Source: Treponema sp. (GTDB lineage: Bacteria > Spirochaetota > Spirochaetia > Treponematales > Treponemataceae). From it: a stretch of DNA of 26,871 nt. The stretch covers positions 1-26,871 of the forward strand of contig JAFTEK010000059.1 in the NCBI GenBank assembly GCA_017453705.1, in the 5' to 3' direction. Both the position numbers and the translations under genes were made by a program. The notes under the pieces were generated by a model. The model searched no databases, had not been told where the DNA came from, and was given only the letters and a program-made list of their open reading frames with translations. Position 1 is the first letter of the stretch. Each line of letters begins with the position of its first letter. Positions 16,242 through 23,045 of the stretch are shown one piece after another.

Positions 16242-17093
16242 TCAAGACTGCATGACAATCTTTTCTACTATATTGACAATCCTTTGGTCGTAAAGGCCTG
16301 CCGACCTTCTAAGCTCCCTGACGGCAGCCATGCTGGACAGCGGCAGCAGGTATCTCTGCGCCCTTCTTCCCGTCATTCCCGTGAAGTCCTCTGCCACGCG
16401 GATTATGCGGGCAAGAACAGGTATGGAGCTGCCGGCAAGCCCCTCAGGATAGCCAGAGCCGTCATAGTTCTCACGGCGACAGAAGCCTGACAGCAGGAAA
16501 TGCTGGAAATAACACGAAGGAACAAAATCAAGATGTGATGCCAAACCGTTACACTGGGTTCTAAGCAGTTTTCTTTCCTTGGAACTTAGTATTTCCCTAA
16601 AAAAGAGCTGGCGGGGCAGATCCAGCATCCCCGCGTCGGCTACCAACGCACAACAAAAGCACATAGCCGCCTGTGCTGTGCTCATCTTGGTGGACAAGGC
16701 AATCTGATATGAAAGAAGCGCAACAAACTTGCTGTTATGGGGTCTGTTTGTGTGCCAATCTATCTCCTCCCCCAACGTGGCACATTGGCGAACAAGTGAG
16801 GAAGTTGGCTTGTTGCCGGGATAGTTGCCAGAGGAATCTATATCAAGAGCCATCTCTACCGTCCCGACCGTCAGCTCAAACTGCTCCAGTCTCTCCTTAT
16901 CCTTTTTTTTCCGCTTGGAATGTCTGACAATATTGATTATCAGGCTTATGAACATAAGCAGCAGGGCAGTTGCGGCAGCAAGAATCATAAGTTGCCTTTG
17001 GGCAGACTGCGACATTGGAACATAATGGGGCTTTAAATGCACCAACATATTGGAGACAAGAGTATTAAATTCGGTAAGCAAGTCATCTTCCAT
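16242..17093 (-). CDS. Membrane-anchored degenerate HD-GYP domain protein
   Basis: This 283-residue protein has one transmembrane helix (about residues 34-56), a short basic cytoplasmic segment (SKRKKKDKER), and then an HD-GYP-like domain. HD-GYP enzymes normally hydrolyse cyclic di-GMP. The GYP signature survives as NYDGSGYPEGLAGSSIP (209-225), followed by RIIRVAEDFTGMT. The metal-binding residues are largely lost: HDxGK reads A152-D153-A-G-M156, and the HHE before the GYP loop reads RRE. It is therefore probably catalytically dead and may bind cyclic di-GMP or act as a scaffold. It is the last gene of the FNT-M15 operon, 22 nt after the peptidase stop. No strong Shine-Dalgarno precedes it. 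Confidence 0.75.
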   Translation of the reverse strand: MEDDLLTEFNTLVSNMLVHLKPHYVPMSQSAQRQLMILAAATALLLMFISLIINIVRHSKRKKKDKERLEQFELTVGTVEMALDIDSSGNYPGNKPTSSLVRQCATLGEEIDWHTNRPHNSKFVALLSYQIALSTKMSTAQAAMCFCCALVADAGMLDLPRQLFFREILSSKERKLLRTQCNGLASHLDFVPSCYFQHFLLSGFCRRENYDGSGYPEGLAGSSIPVLARIIRVAEDFTGMTGRRAQRYLLPLSSMAAVRELRRSAGLYDQRIVNIVEKIVMQS

Positions 17094-17115
17094 AAATCAA
17101 GTGAATCCTGCCGGC

Positions 17116-18198
17116 TTAGCGGTGAAAGTTATACTCAATCAGCTCCGGGTGATACTCAAAATGCATATTGTCCCATATTGCCCACTTTCCACCCCAGATA
17201 AAGCCTTCTTCCTCAAAGGCTTCTATCACTGACTTAGGAGGCATCCAGCGATCCTTTAGCGGAATCAGCATCCAGTCATTTGGATACTTGTCTTTGGCCC
17301 AGCTCCAGAAAATCTGCTTCCCCCCCTGGCTTTTGGGAAGAACATCCAGCGCTATGCCAAGAGAGTGAAATGACTTGCGCTTGGTTCCTGCGATAGTCCT
17401 CCATAAATAAGAGTCATTGGACTTCAACCCCGCCAGAAAGCCGGCGACTTCCGCATCTGTCTTTGCCAACGCAAAAACCCTCTTTTCCACCCTCCTGAGA
17501 GGAGCTACAATGCGCTCATGTACGTTGGCCCGGTGCTTAAGAAAAGAAATTGATGTGATGTGGGACTCCAGCTGCCCCCTTGTATCAGACTGATAGAGAA
17601 AATCAAAGAAAAACATGGAAGTTCCAGCCCCGTTCTTACGGTTTTCTGTGGAAGAGAACTCCCTTATGACTTCCTTCTCCTCTTTCGTCATATCCGCAGG
17701 ATCAGCAAGCCCCCTTGGATAGTCATACAGGATAGACCAGTAGCTGTCCGCGTTTTCCAGTTCTTCCCCAGGCAGAAGGGCACCTCCCGCCCAGTAGAAA
17801 TCCGCAGTCCTAGCTTCCTGCCCTTGAGAAGCAGGAACAGTCACTCTTATAAGCCAATCATCATGCTGTGCATCCCAGCTTTGCTCAAAACTCAAGTCAG
17901 AATATGCCTTGCGAAGACAAGTAAGGTAGCGAATCCCTATATAATCACTGCTTTCATTGGTTGGAACAGAGGTCTGTGGAGAAACATAGTCAGGAACAGC
18001 AGCAGATTCTTTGACAGAAAGCTCCGGTTCGGGAAGACCTGCAGAACGGCCTTCCTTTGTTACACTTGGATGATGAATCTCAGAATGGAATTTTTCCCAG
18101 CCTGCACTGAATATCCGCCCGGAAAGGAAAATGACGAGGAAAAAAATCAATATTCCCGCTATAACGTCTTCTTTCTTTTTCCGGGACTTCTTTCTCAT
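17116..18198 (-). CDS. Membrane-anchored M15 family peptidase (VanY-like)
   Basis: This 360-residue protein has an N-terminal transmembrane anchor (residues 11-32, after MRKKSRKKKE), a low-complexity linker (about 45-85), a poorly conserved middle, and a C-terminal M15 metallopeptidase domain. The zinc ligands are recognisable: His278 and Asp285 in SFHSLGIALDV (the SxHxxGxAxD pattern) and His346 in DNMHFEY. M15 enzymes cleave peptidoglycan peptides as D,D-carboxypeptidases or L,D-type endopeptidases; which one cannot be told here. The active domain should face the periplasm. Its ATG overlaps the FNT stop codon (ATGA), so the two genes are translationally coupled. The HD-GYP relic follows. Confidence 0.83.
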   Translation of the reverse strand: MRKKSRKKKEDVIAGILIFFLVIFLSGRIFSAGWEKFHSEIHHPSVTKEGRSAGLPEPELSVKESAAVPDYVSPQTSVPTNESSDYIGIRYLTCLRKAYSDLSFEQSWDAQHDDWLIRVTVPASQGQEARTADFYWAGGALLPGEELENADSYWSILYDYPRGLADPADMTKEEKEVIREFSSTENRKNGAGTSMFFFDFLYQSDTRGQLESHITSISFLKHRANVHERIVAPLRRVEKRVFALAKTDAEVAGFLAGLKSNDSYLWRTIAGTKRKSFHSLGIALDVLPKSQGGKQIFWSWAKDKYPNDWMLIPLKDRWMPPKSVIEAFEEEGFIWGGKWAIWDNMHFEYHPELIEYNFHR

Positions 18199-18992
18199 CT
18201 TTTCTTCAAATAGGCCGCCCAGTAGACGCTGGCAACACAGACAGCCCCGCCAAAGACATTTCCTATGGTGACGGGAATGAGGTTCCAGACCAGGAAGTTG
18301 AGCCAGCTTAGGTTTATAGCTCCTGCCGCATCCGCGACTTCCGGGTAAACATAGCTGGCAAAAAGTCCGACCGGAACAAAGTACATGTTCGCGACACAGT
18401 GCTCAAATCCGCAGAGGACGAACAGGAATATGGGAAGGTATGTTGCGGTGATTTTTCCCGCCATCTCGCTTGCCCCGAACGATATCCAGACGGCAAGGCA
18501 GACCATAAAGTTGCACAGAACCCCCTTGATAAAGGCCGCATGGAAGGGCAGGGAACACTTGGCGTTCGCAGTACGTATGACAGCCTCCGAGAGACCGGGG
18601 TAGATGTTCAAGCTACCGCTCAGAACAACGAGCTCGGCAATCAGTATGCTTCCCACCAAGTTGCCGGAATAAGCCAGCGCCCAGTTCCTGAACATATCTT
18701 TTGGGGTGATGCGTTTTTCAAGCATAGGAATAAGAACAAGGGAATTACCAGTAAAAAGCTCGCCTCCCGCGCAGAGAACCAGAACCAGCCCAATAGGGAA
18801 CACAAGGGCACTGACAAACCTGGACAAACTGGCGGGTTGCAGCCCTACTGAGCCTATGGCACTTCCAAGCGCCCCCATAGCTATAAAAGCCCCGGCCATT
18901 ATACCAAGTGCAAAGGTCTTGAGCAGGCCGTAACGGGTCTTTCCTACGCCTACGTTCACATAGTTCTGTGCTATCTGAGATGGTCCGTTCAT
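18195..18992 (-). CDS. Formate/nitrite transporter family channel
   Basis: This 265-residue FNT-family inner-membrane channel is the type that carries formate, nitrite or hydrosulfide. Six hydrophobic helices are visible, beginning near residue 24. The selectivity residue His198 is present in CGFEHCVANMYFVP, as is the GGELFTGNSLVL segment of the family. The substrate is not decidable from sequence; with other anaerobic metabolism nearby, formate is a reasonable guess. The ATG at 18992 follows an extended -10 TATAAT by 8 nt and has no Shine-Dalgarno. It is the first gene of an operon with the M15 peptidase (4-nt overlap) and the HD-GYP-like gene. Confidence 0.92.
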   Translation of the reverse strand: MNGPSQIAQNYVNVGVGKTRYGLLKTFALGIMAGAFIAMGALGSAIGSVGLQPASLSRFVSALVFPIGLVLVLCAGGELFTGNSLVLIPMLEKRITPKDMFRNWALAYSGNLVGSILIAELVVLSGSLNIYPGLSEAVIRTANAKCSLPFHAAFIKGVLCNFMVCLAVWISFGASEMAGKITATYLPIFLFVLCGFEHCVANMYFVPVGLFASYVYPEVADAAGAINLSWLNFLVWNLIPVTIGNVFGGAVCVASVYWAAYLKKR

Positions 18993-19000
18993 AATATACG

Positions 19001-19029
19001 ATTATAGCACAAGAATGAAAAAATCTCCA
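19001..19029 (-). promoter_or_regulatory. FNT operon promoter, TGGAGA-N17-TATAAT with extended -10
   Basis: Minus strand: -35 TGGAGA (19024-19029), 17-nt spacer, TGC plus TATAAT (19001-19006). The start codon lies 8 nt downstream and has no Shine-Dalgarno. The -35 overlaps the left arm of the inverted repeat at 19018-19072. Confidence 0.55.
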
Positions 19030-19072
19030 TAGCAAAGATCGTAAAAACACTGTATACTGACGGAGATTTTTT
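19018..19072. promoter_or_regulatory. 11-bp inverted repeat spanning divergent promoters
   Basis: AAAAAATCTCC (19018-19028) and GGAGATTTTTT (19062-19072) are perfect inverted copies separated by 33 bp. The left arm overlaps the -35 region of the FNT promoter. The right arm lies just after the -10 of the TraB-type gene. This could be a paired operator controlling both directions, or a leader hairpin. Confidence 0.45.
19030..19058 (+). promoter_or_regulatory. Promoter of the TraB/GumN lipoprotein gene
   Basis: The -10 TATACT (19053-19058) is good. The -35 TAGCAA (19030-19035) at 17-nt spacing is weak. The leader is about 25 nt and carries AAGGAG at 19074-19079, 9 nt before the ATG at 19089. 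Confidence 0.35.
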
Positions 19073-19088
19073 TAAGGAGATGAATTCC

Positions 19089-20054
19089 ATGACACTCTCA
19101 ACAGTTAAGAAAGGAAAAACAGGCAGAAGCCTCTGCTTGTTGCTGCTACTAACGGCCTTGATGATGACATCATGCGCCACAATGGGGAAAAAGGCCGCGA
19201 CCCTCACGGAATGTCCTGAAAGGATGTTATGGAGGATTGACGGACTGGACAAGAAAGGCAATCCTTCTACGGTCTACATCCAGGGGAGCTTCCATCTGGG
19301 TGATGACCGCATGTACCCCCTGCAAAAGGGCGTGGTAGACGCATGGACAGGGGCGGACAGGCTGGTGGCCGAGGTAGCCAGCAAGGACTACCAGCAGCTC
19401 CAGCCCAAAATCCTTGAGCTTATGATAAGCAGCCTGCAAAAAGCCGGTGGACGGAAAGTGACGGATGCCCTTACTGAGGAGCAGAACAAGACGCTCCTTT
19501 CCCTGCTGGACAAGGATACCGTGGACAACCTAGTCCTATTTGAGCCTTGGGTGACAACATATTCACTTGCCGGCATGATTTACGCCAACAGCGGACTCGC
19601 ATCAGAGTATGGGCTGGACTCCGGGCTTTTGGCTTCCGCTATTGAAGAAGGCCGCGGGGTCGAAGGTCTGGATGAGCTACAGGTTCAGCTGGACATAATC
19701 ACTTACGGCAGCTATGAAGAGCAGCTGGACATGCTACGGGAGCTTTTGGACGAACTCAAAGACCCCAAGGAAGAGATAGAGGATGTCAAAAACATGTATG
19801 CGGCATACCTTGCCAACGACAGGAAGGCATTCGACAAGCTCAACCAGGAGTCAATAGCCGAGGATGAGGCAAAGCACGAGTTCTACAAGGGATACTACAA
19901 GATGCTCCTGACCGACAGGAACAAGGACTGGGCGAAGGACATAGCGGGCTACCTGCGCGAAGGGGGAACGACATTCATCTTTGCCGGTTCCGCCCACTGG
20001 GTCGGTAATGAATCTGTGTTCAACTACATGAGGAAAGCCGGAACACTGGAATAG
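19089..20054 (+). CDS. TraB/GumN family lipoprotein
   Basis: This protein belongs to the TraB/GumN (TraB/PrgY) family, whose members are thought to be metal-dependent membrane-associated proteases. The two hallmark segments are present: YIQGSFHLGDDRMYP near the N-terminus and TTFIFAGSAHWVGNES near the C-terminus, each with a conserved His. The N-terminus is a lipoprotein signal: basic KKGKTGR, hydrophobic LCLLLLLTALMM, then a lipobox TSC with lipidated Cys29. I choose the ATG at 19089 because AAGGAG lies 9 nt upstream; the ATG at 19080 directly abuts it. The length is 321 residues. It stands alone between divergent FNT and co-directional iorA-like genes. The function of chromosomal family members is poorly defined. 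Confidence 0.87.
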   Translation: MTLSTVKKGKTGRSLCLLLLLTALMMTSCATMGKKAATLTECPERMLWRIDGLDKKGNPSTVYIQGSFHLGDDRMYPLQKGVVDAWTGADRLVAEVASKDYQQLQPKILELMISSLQKAGGRKVTDALTEEQNKTLLSLLDKDTVDNLVLFEPWVTTYSLAGMIYANSGLASEYGLDSGLLASAIEEGRGVEGLDELQVQLDIITYGSYEEQLDMLRELLDELKDPKEEIEDVKNMYAAYLANDRKAFDKLNQESIAEDEAKHEFYKGYYKMLLTDRNKDWAKDIAGYLREGGTTFIFAGSAHWVGNESVFNYMRKAGTLE

Positions 20055-20092
20055 AGCCGTCCGGAAGCTTCAAAAGAGAAAGTTTCACCCCC

Positions 20093-20171
20093 GGCAGCGT
20101 GTTGCAAGCAACACTAGATTCCAGGCACCGTATTGAAAACAACGTGCTCCGGGCATTGCGTTGCAAGCAAC
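20093..20171 (+). repeat. Array of three 20-bp repeats upstream of the second iorA
   Basis: The units are GGCAGCGTGTTGCAAGCAAC (20093-20112), GGCACCGTATTGAAAACAAC (20124-20143) and GGCATTGCGTTGCAAGCAAC (20152-20171). Units 1 and 3 match at 17 of 20 bases; units 1 and 2 at 16 of 20. Gaps are 11 and 8 bp, giving a 28-31-bp period, close to three helical turns. Each unit holds an inverted GTTGC/GCAAC-type core. Multiple binding sites for a regulator of the downstream gene is one reading. Confidence 0.55.
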
Positions 20172-20224
20172 ACACTTGCACCGGAGTCCTTGAAACATAC
20201 CCTGCTACAAACATGCCCAGCCCC

Positions 20225-20253
20225 TTCCATAGATGCACACCGGGTGATATAAT
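20225..20253 (+). promoter_or_regulatory. Promoter of the second iorA, TTCCAT-N17-TATAAT with extended -10
   Basis: The -10 TATAAT (20248-20253) is preceded by TGA, making an extended -10. The -35 TTCCAT (20225-20230) is weak at 17-nt spacing. A leader of about 25 nt contains TAAGGAG, 12 nt before the ATG at 20286. It lies 54 nt after the three-unit repeat array. Confidence 0.55.
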
Positions 20254-20285
20254 AGAAGGAACTTTGTAAGGAGAAAAATAGCTGA

Positions 20286-22019
20286 ATGAAAGAGCTGATG
20301 TTGGGCAACAAGGCCCTGGCACGCGGACTTTATGAAGCTGGGGTCTGCCTTGCCAGTTCCTACCCGGGAACCCCCAGCACCGAGACGACTGAAGAGGCCG
20401 TTAAGTACGGTGAGATTTACTGCGAGTGGGCACCTAACGAGAAGGTCGCCCTGGAAGTAGCTTTTGGGGCAAGCCTGGCGGGTAAGCGTAGCTTTTGCGC
20501 AATGAAGCACGTGGGTCTCAACGTGGCAGCAGACCCCATGTTTACAATTTCCTACACCGGAGTCAATGCCGGAATGGTGATAAATGTAGCTGACGATCCC
20601 GGAATGCACTCATCCCAGAACGAACAGGACTCCCGCCATTATGCGATTGCAGCAAAGATACCCATGCTGGAACCGTCAGACTCAGCAGAAGCCCTTTTGT
20701 TCACAAAGAAGGCATACGAGATTTCCGAAGAATACGACACCCCCGTCCTTATCAAGATGTGCACCCGTGTAGCCCACTCGCAGAGCCTCGTAGAGACAGG
20801 GGAACGCATAACACCACCGGCTCGCCCCTACAAGAAGGATGCAGGCAAGTACGTAATGGCCCCCGCCAATGCCAGGAGACGGCATCCATTTGTGGAAGAG
20901 CGGACAGCCCGCCTTGCCGCGTTTGCGGAGAGCGGAGGCTTAAACCGCATAGAGATGGGCGGAACAAAGCTGGGCATCATCACGGATTCCACCTGCTACC
21001 AATATGCAAAGGAAGCATTCGGACAGGAGGCCTCTATCCTTAAGATAGGAATGTGCTTCCCCCTGCCAGAGAAGATGATACGGGACTTTGCTTCAAAAGT
21101 AGAAAGGCTTGTCGTAATAGAGGAGCTTGACCCGATTATCGAGGGCTTCTGCAAGTCCCTTGGGCTTACAGTAGAAGGCAAGTCCCTGTTCCCGGCTGTA
21201 GGGGAGTTCTCCCAGAACATGCTCAGGGATAAGCTGGGTGGCGGGCTTAATGTCAAAAGCAGCGCAGGCTGTACGCCCATAGAGGGGCTTCCTGTCCGTC
21301 CGCCTGTAATGTGCGCAGGCTGCCCGCACCGGGGTCTTTTTTACACATTAGGAAAGAACAAGTGCACGGTAATGGGCGACATAGGCTGTTACACATTGGG
21401 AGCCTCCGCCCCGCTCAATTCCATTGACGCGGTGGAATGTATGGGGGCCTCGGTCAGCTCAATACACGGGTTCAACAAGGCACTGGGAGAAGAAAGTGAG
21501 AGCAAGACCGTCGCGGTCATAGGCGACTCCACCTTCGTGCACTCAGGAATGACGGGGCTTGCCAACATAGCCTACAACCAGAGCAATTCAACGGTCATCA
21601 TAGTTGACAACTCCATCACGGGCATGACCGGCCACCAGCAGAACCCAACCACCGGCTACAACATCAAGGGCGACCCCGCAGGCAAGATAAACCTGGAAGC
21701 CCTGTGCAAGGCAATGGGCATACAGCGAGTCCGCGTTGTTGATCCATACAATCTCGCGGAAACCGACAAAGCCGTGAAAGAGGAGCTTGCCGCAAAAGAG
21801 CCGTCTGTCATTATCAGCCGCCGCCCCTGTGCCCTGCTCAAGTATGTCAAGCACAAGGAGCCTCTCAAGGTTGACGCGGACAAATGCCGTGGTTGCAAGT
21901 CCTGCATGAAGATAGGCTGCCCTGCACTAAGCTTTAAAGACAAGAAAGCCGTAATAGACCCCACCCAGTGCGTAGGCTGCGGAGTCTGTTCACAGCTGTG
22001 CGGATTTGGAGCACTATAG
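20286..22019 (+). CDS. Second IorA-type indolepyruvate:ferredoxin oxidoreductase alpha subunit
   Basis: This 577-residue protein has the full IorA layout: SSYPGTPSTETTE in the N-terminal TPP domain, CAGCPHRGLFYTLG, GDIGCYTLG, GDSTFVHSGMTG and VDNSITGMTGHQQNP in the second TPP domain, then a C-terminal 2[4Fe-4S] ferredoxin domain. The first Cys set is CRGCKSCMKIGCP. The second is CVGCGVCSQLCGFGAL, where the Pro usually following the last Cys is Gly; the chain ends right after. It is shorter than the IorA at 5336-7273 and differs throughout. No IorB-like gene is next to it, so it must share the IorB at 4760, use another gamma subunit, or work alone. Its substrate may be another 2-oxoacid. It converges on the PflX-like gene. 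Confidence 0.88.
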   Translation: MKELMLGNKALARGLYEAGVCLASSYPGTPSTETTEEAVKYGEIYCEWAPNEKVALEVAFGASLAGKRSFCAMKHVGLNVAADPMFTISYTGVNAGMVINVADDPGMHSSQNEQDSRHYAIAAKIPMLEPSDSAEALLFTKKAYEISEEYDTPVLIKMCTRVAHSQSLVETGERITPPARPYKKDAGKYVMAPANARRRHPFVEERTARLAAFAESGGLNRIEMGGTKLGIITDSTCYQYAKEAFGQEASILKIGMCFPLPEKMIRDFASKVERLVVIEELDPIIEGFCKSLGLTVEGKSLFPAVGEFSQNMLRDKLGGGLNVKSSAGCTPIEGLPVRPPVMCAGCPHRGLFYTLGKNKCTVMGDIGCYTLGASAPLNSIDAVECMGASVSSIHGFNKALGEESESKTVAVIGDSTFVHSGMTGLANIAYNQSNSTVIIVDNSITGMTGHQQNPTTGYNIKGDPAGKINLEALCKAMGIQRVRVVDPYNLAETDKAVKEELAAKEPSVIISRRPCALLKYVKHKEPLKVDADKCRGCKSCMKIGCPALSFKDKKAVIDPTQCVGCGVCSQLCGFGAL

Positions 22020-22025
22020 GCAGTC

Positions 22026-23045
22026 TTACCCGTCTGCAAACAGGAATTTCCAATGCCAGACGGGTTTTGCAAGCACACTGCTAAAGGGCTGGGGCCGGCG
22101 AAAATCCGGCAGCCAGCTCGTGTCATCGCTTAAATCCTGATAGAACAAATACTCAAAGCAGTATGAATCTATCATCTCCCTCAGTTTAGTATCTTCATCC
22201 GGGCTTACAAGCCTATTCTGGAAAGCAGCCAAAGACTTGTTCCTTCTCTCAAGCTCCAACGCCTCACCCTCAAAAGGAACCGGGGTATACTGGGACATAA
22301 GCGAGATACAGGCCTTCCCATCCACGCGGGACTTCAGGTAGTCCAGAACCATCACGGTGTCATCCATCCTGCCGGGAAGAAAAAGATGGCGTACAATCAC
22401 ACCAGATAAAATCTTCTCACGAACCTCCCCCCCCTTCTTTACCTCCTGAATCCTGAGGGGGCTTAAAGACAGCATCTTGCGGACAGCCTTCTTTGAGGCA
22501 GCAGGATAGTCGGCAGCCCCAAAAAGGCTTTCACTCATCATAGGGTTCAGGGTCTTCAGGTCGGGCAGCCAGATGTCCACCAGCCCCCCAAGCATGTCAA
22601 GCATATCTGAAGACTCATAGCCGCTGGAATTCCAAGCGACAGGGATTTTTAGCCCGGCATCCTTCGCAGCCCTAATGCCCCTTGCTATCACCGGGATATG
22701 GTGGCTGCCCGTCACAAGGTTGATGTTCTCCGCCCCTGCATCCTGTAGCTTAAGGCAGATTGTGACAAATTCATCCGTAGAGATTTCCCTTCCCATACCC
22801 TGCTGGGAAATCTGGTAGTTCTGGCAGAAGGCGCAACGCAAAGTACAGCCGGTAAAGAAAATTGTTCCGCTTCCACCAAACACAGTCAGCAGGGGCTCCT
22901 CACCAAAGTGCAGGCAGGCGGATGCCGCGCGTAGCCCGGCGGACTCCCCGCAGGCTCCCTTCTTTCCCGATGCCCTGTCCGCCCCGCAGTTCCGGGGGCA
23001 CTGACGGCAGCTCTTGTACAGTTGTTCCATATCGTAGCCGGACAC
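22026..23045 (-). CDS. PflX-like radical SAM protein
   Basis: This 339-residue radical SAM protein belongs to the group annotated as putative pyruvate-formate-lyase activating enzyme (PflX, COG1313 type). The SAM-cluster motif is Cys67-x3-Cys71-x2-Cys74 in GCTLRCAFCQNYQIS. An N-terminal Cys set (13, 16, 20, 32) fits an extra metal site. AWNSSGYESSDMLDML and DIWLPDLKTLN are family marks. The target protein or substrate is unknown. It starts with GTG at 23045, directly abutting the GH95 stop; the ATG at 23030 is an alternative start. It is related to the amrS product in the Cys layout and FCQNYxIS motif. No pyruvate formate-lyase gene is in the window. Confidence 0.86.
   Translation of the reverse strand: MSGYDMEQLYKSCRQCPRNCGADRASGKKGACGESAGLRAASACLHFGEEPLLTVFGGSGTIFFTGCTLRCAFCQNYQISQQGMGREISTDEFVTICLKLQDAGAENINLVTGSHHIPVIARGIRAAKDAGLKIPVAWNSSGYESSDMLDMLGGLVDIWLPDLKTLNPMMSESLFGAADYPAASKKAVRKMLSLSPLRIQEVKKGGEVREKILSGVIVRHLFLPGRMDDTVMVLDYLKSRVDGKACISLMSQYTPVPFEGEALELERRNKSLAAFQNRLVSPDEDTKLREMIDSYCFEYLFYQDLSDDTSWLPDFRRPQPFSSVLAKPVWHWKFLFADG

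Noticed and set aside
16076..16258. Small ORF bridging the HD-GYP gene end and the glmS start
   Set aside because: It overlaps both genes and the intergenic repeat core; no ribosome site. More likely translated repeat DNA than a gene.
20093..20171. CRISPR array
   Set aside because: Three units with 8-11-bp gaps are far too short for spacers, the units are imperfect, and no cas genes are present.
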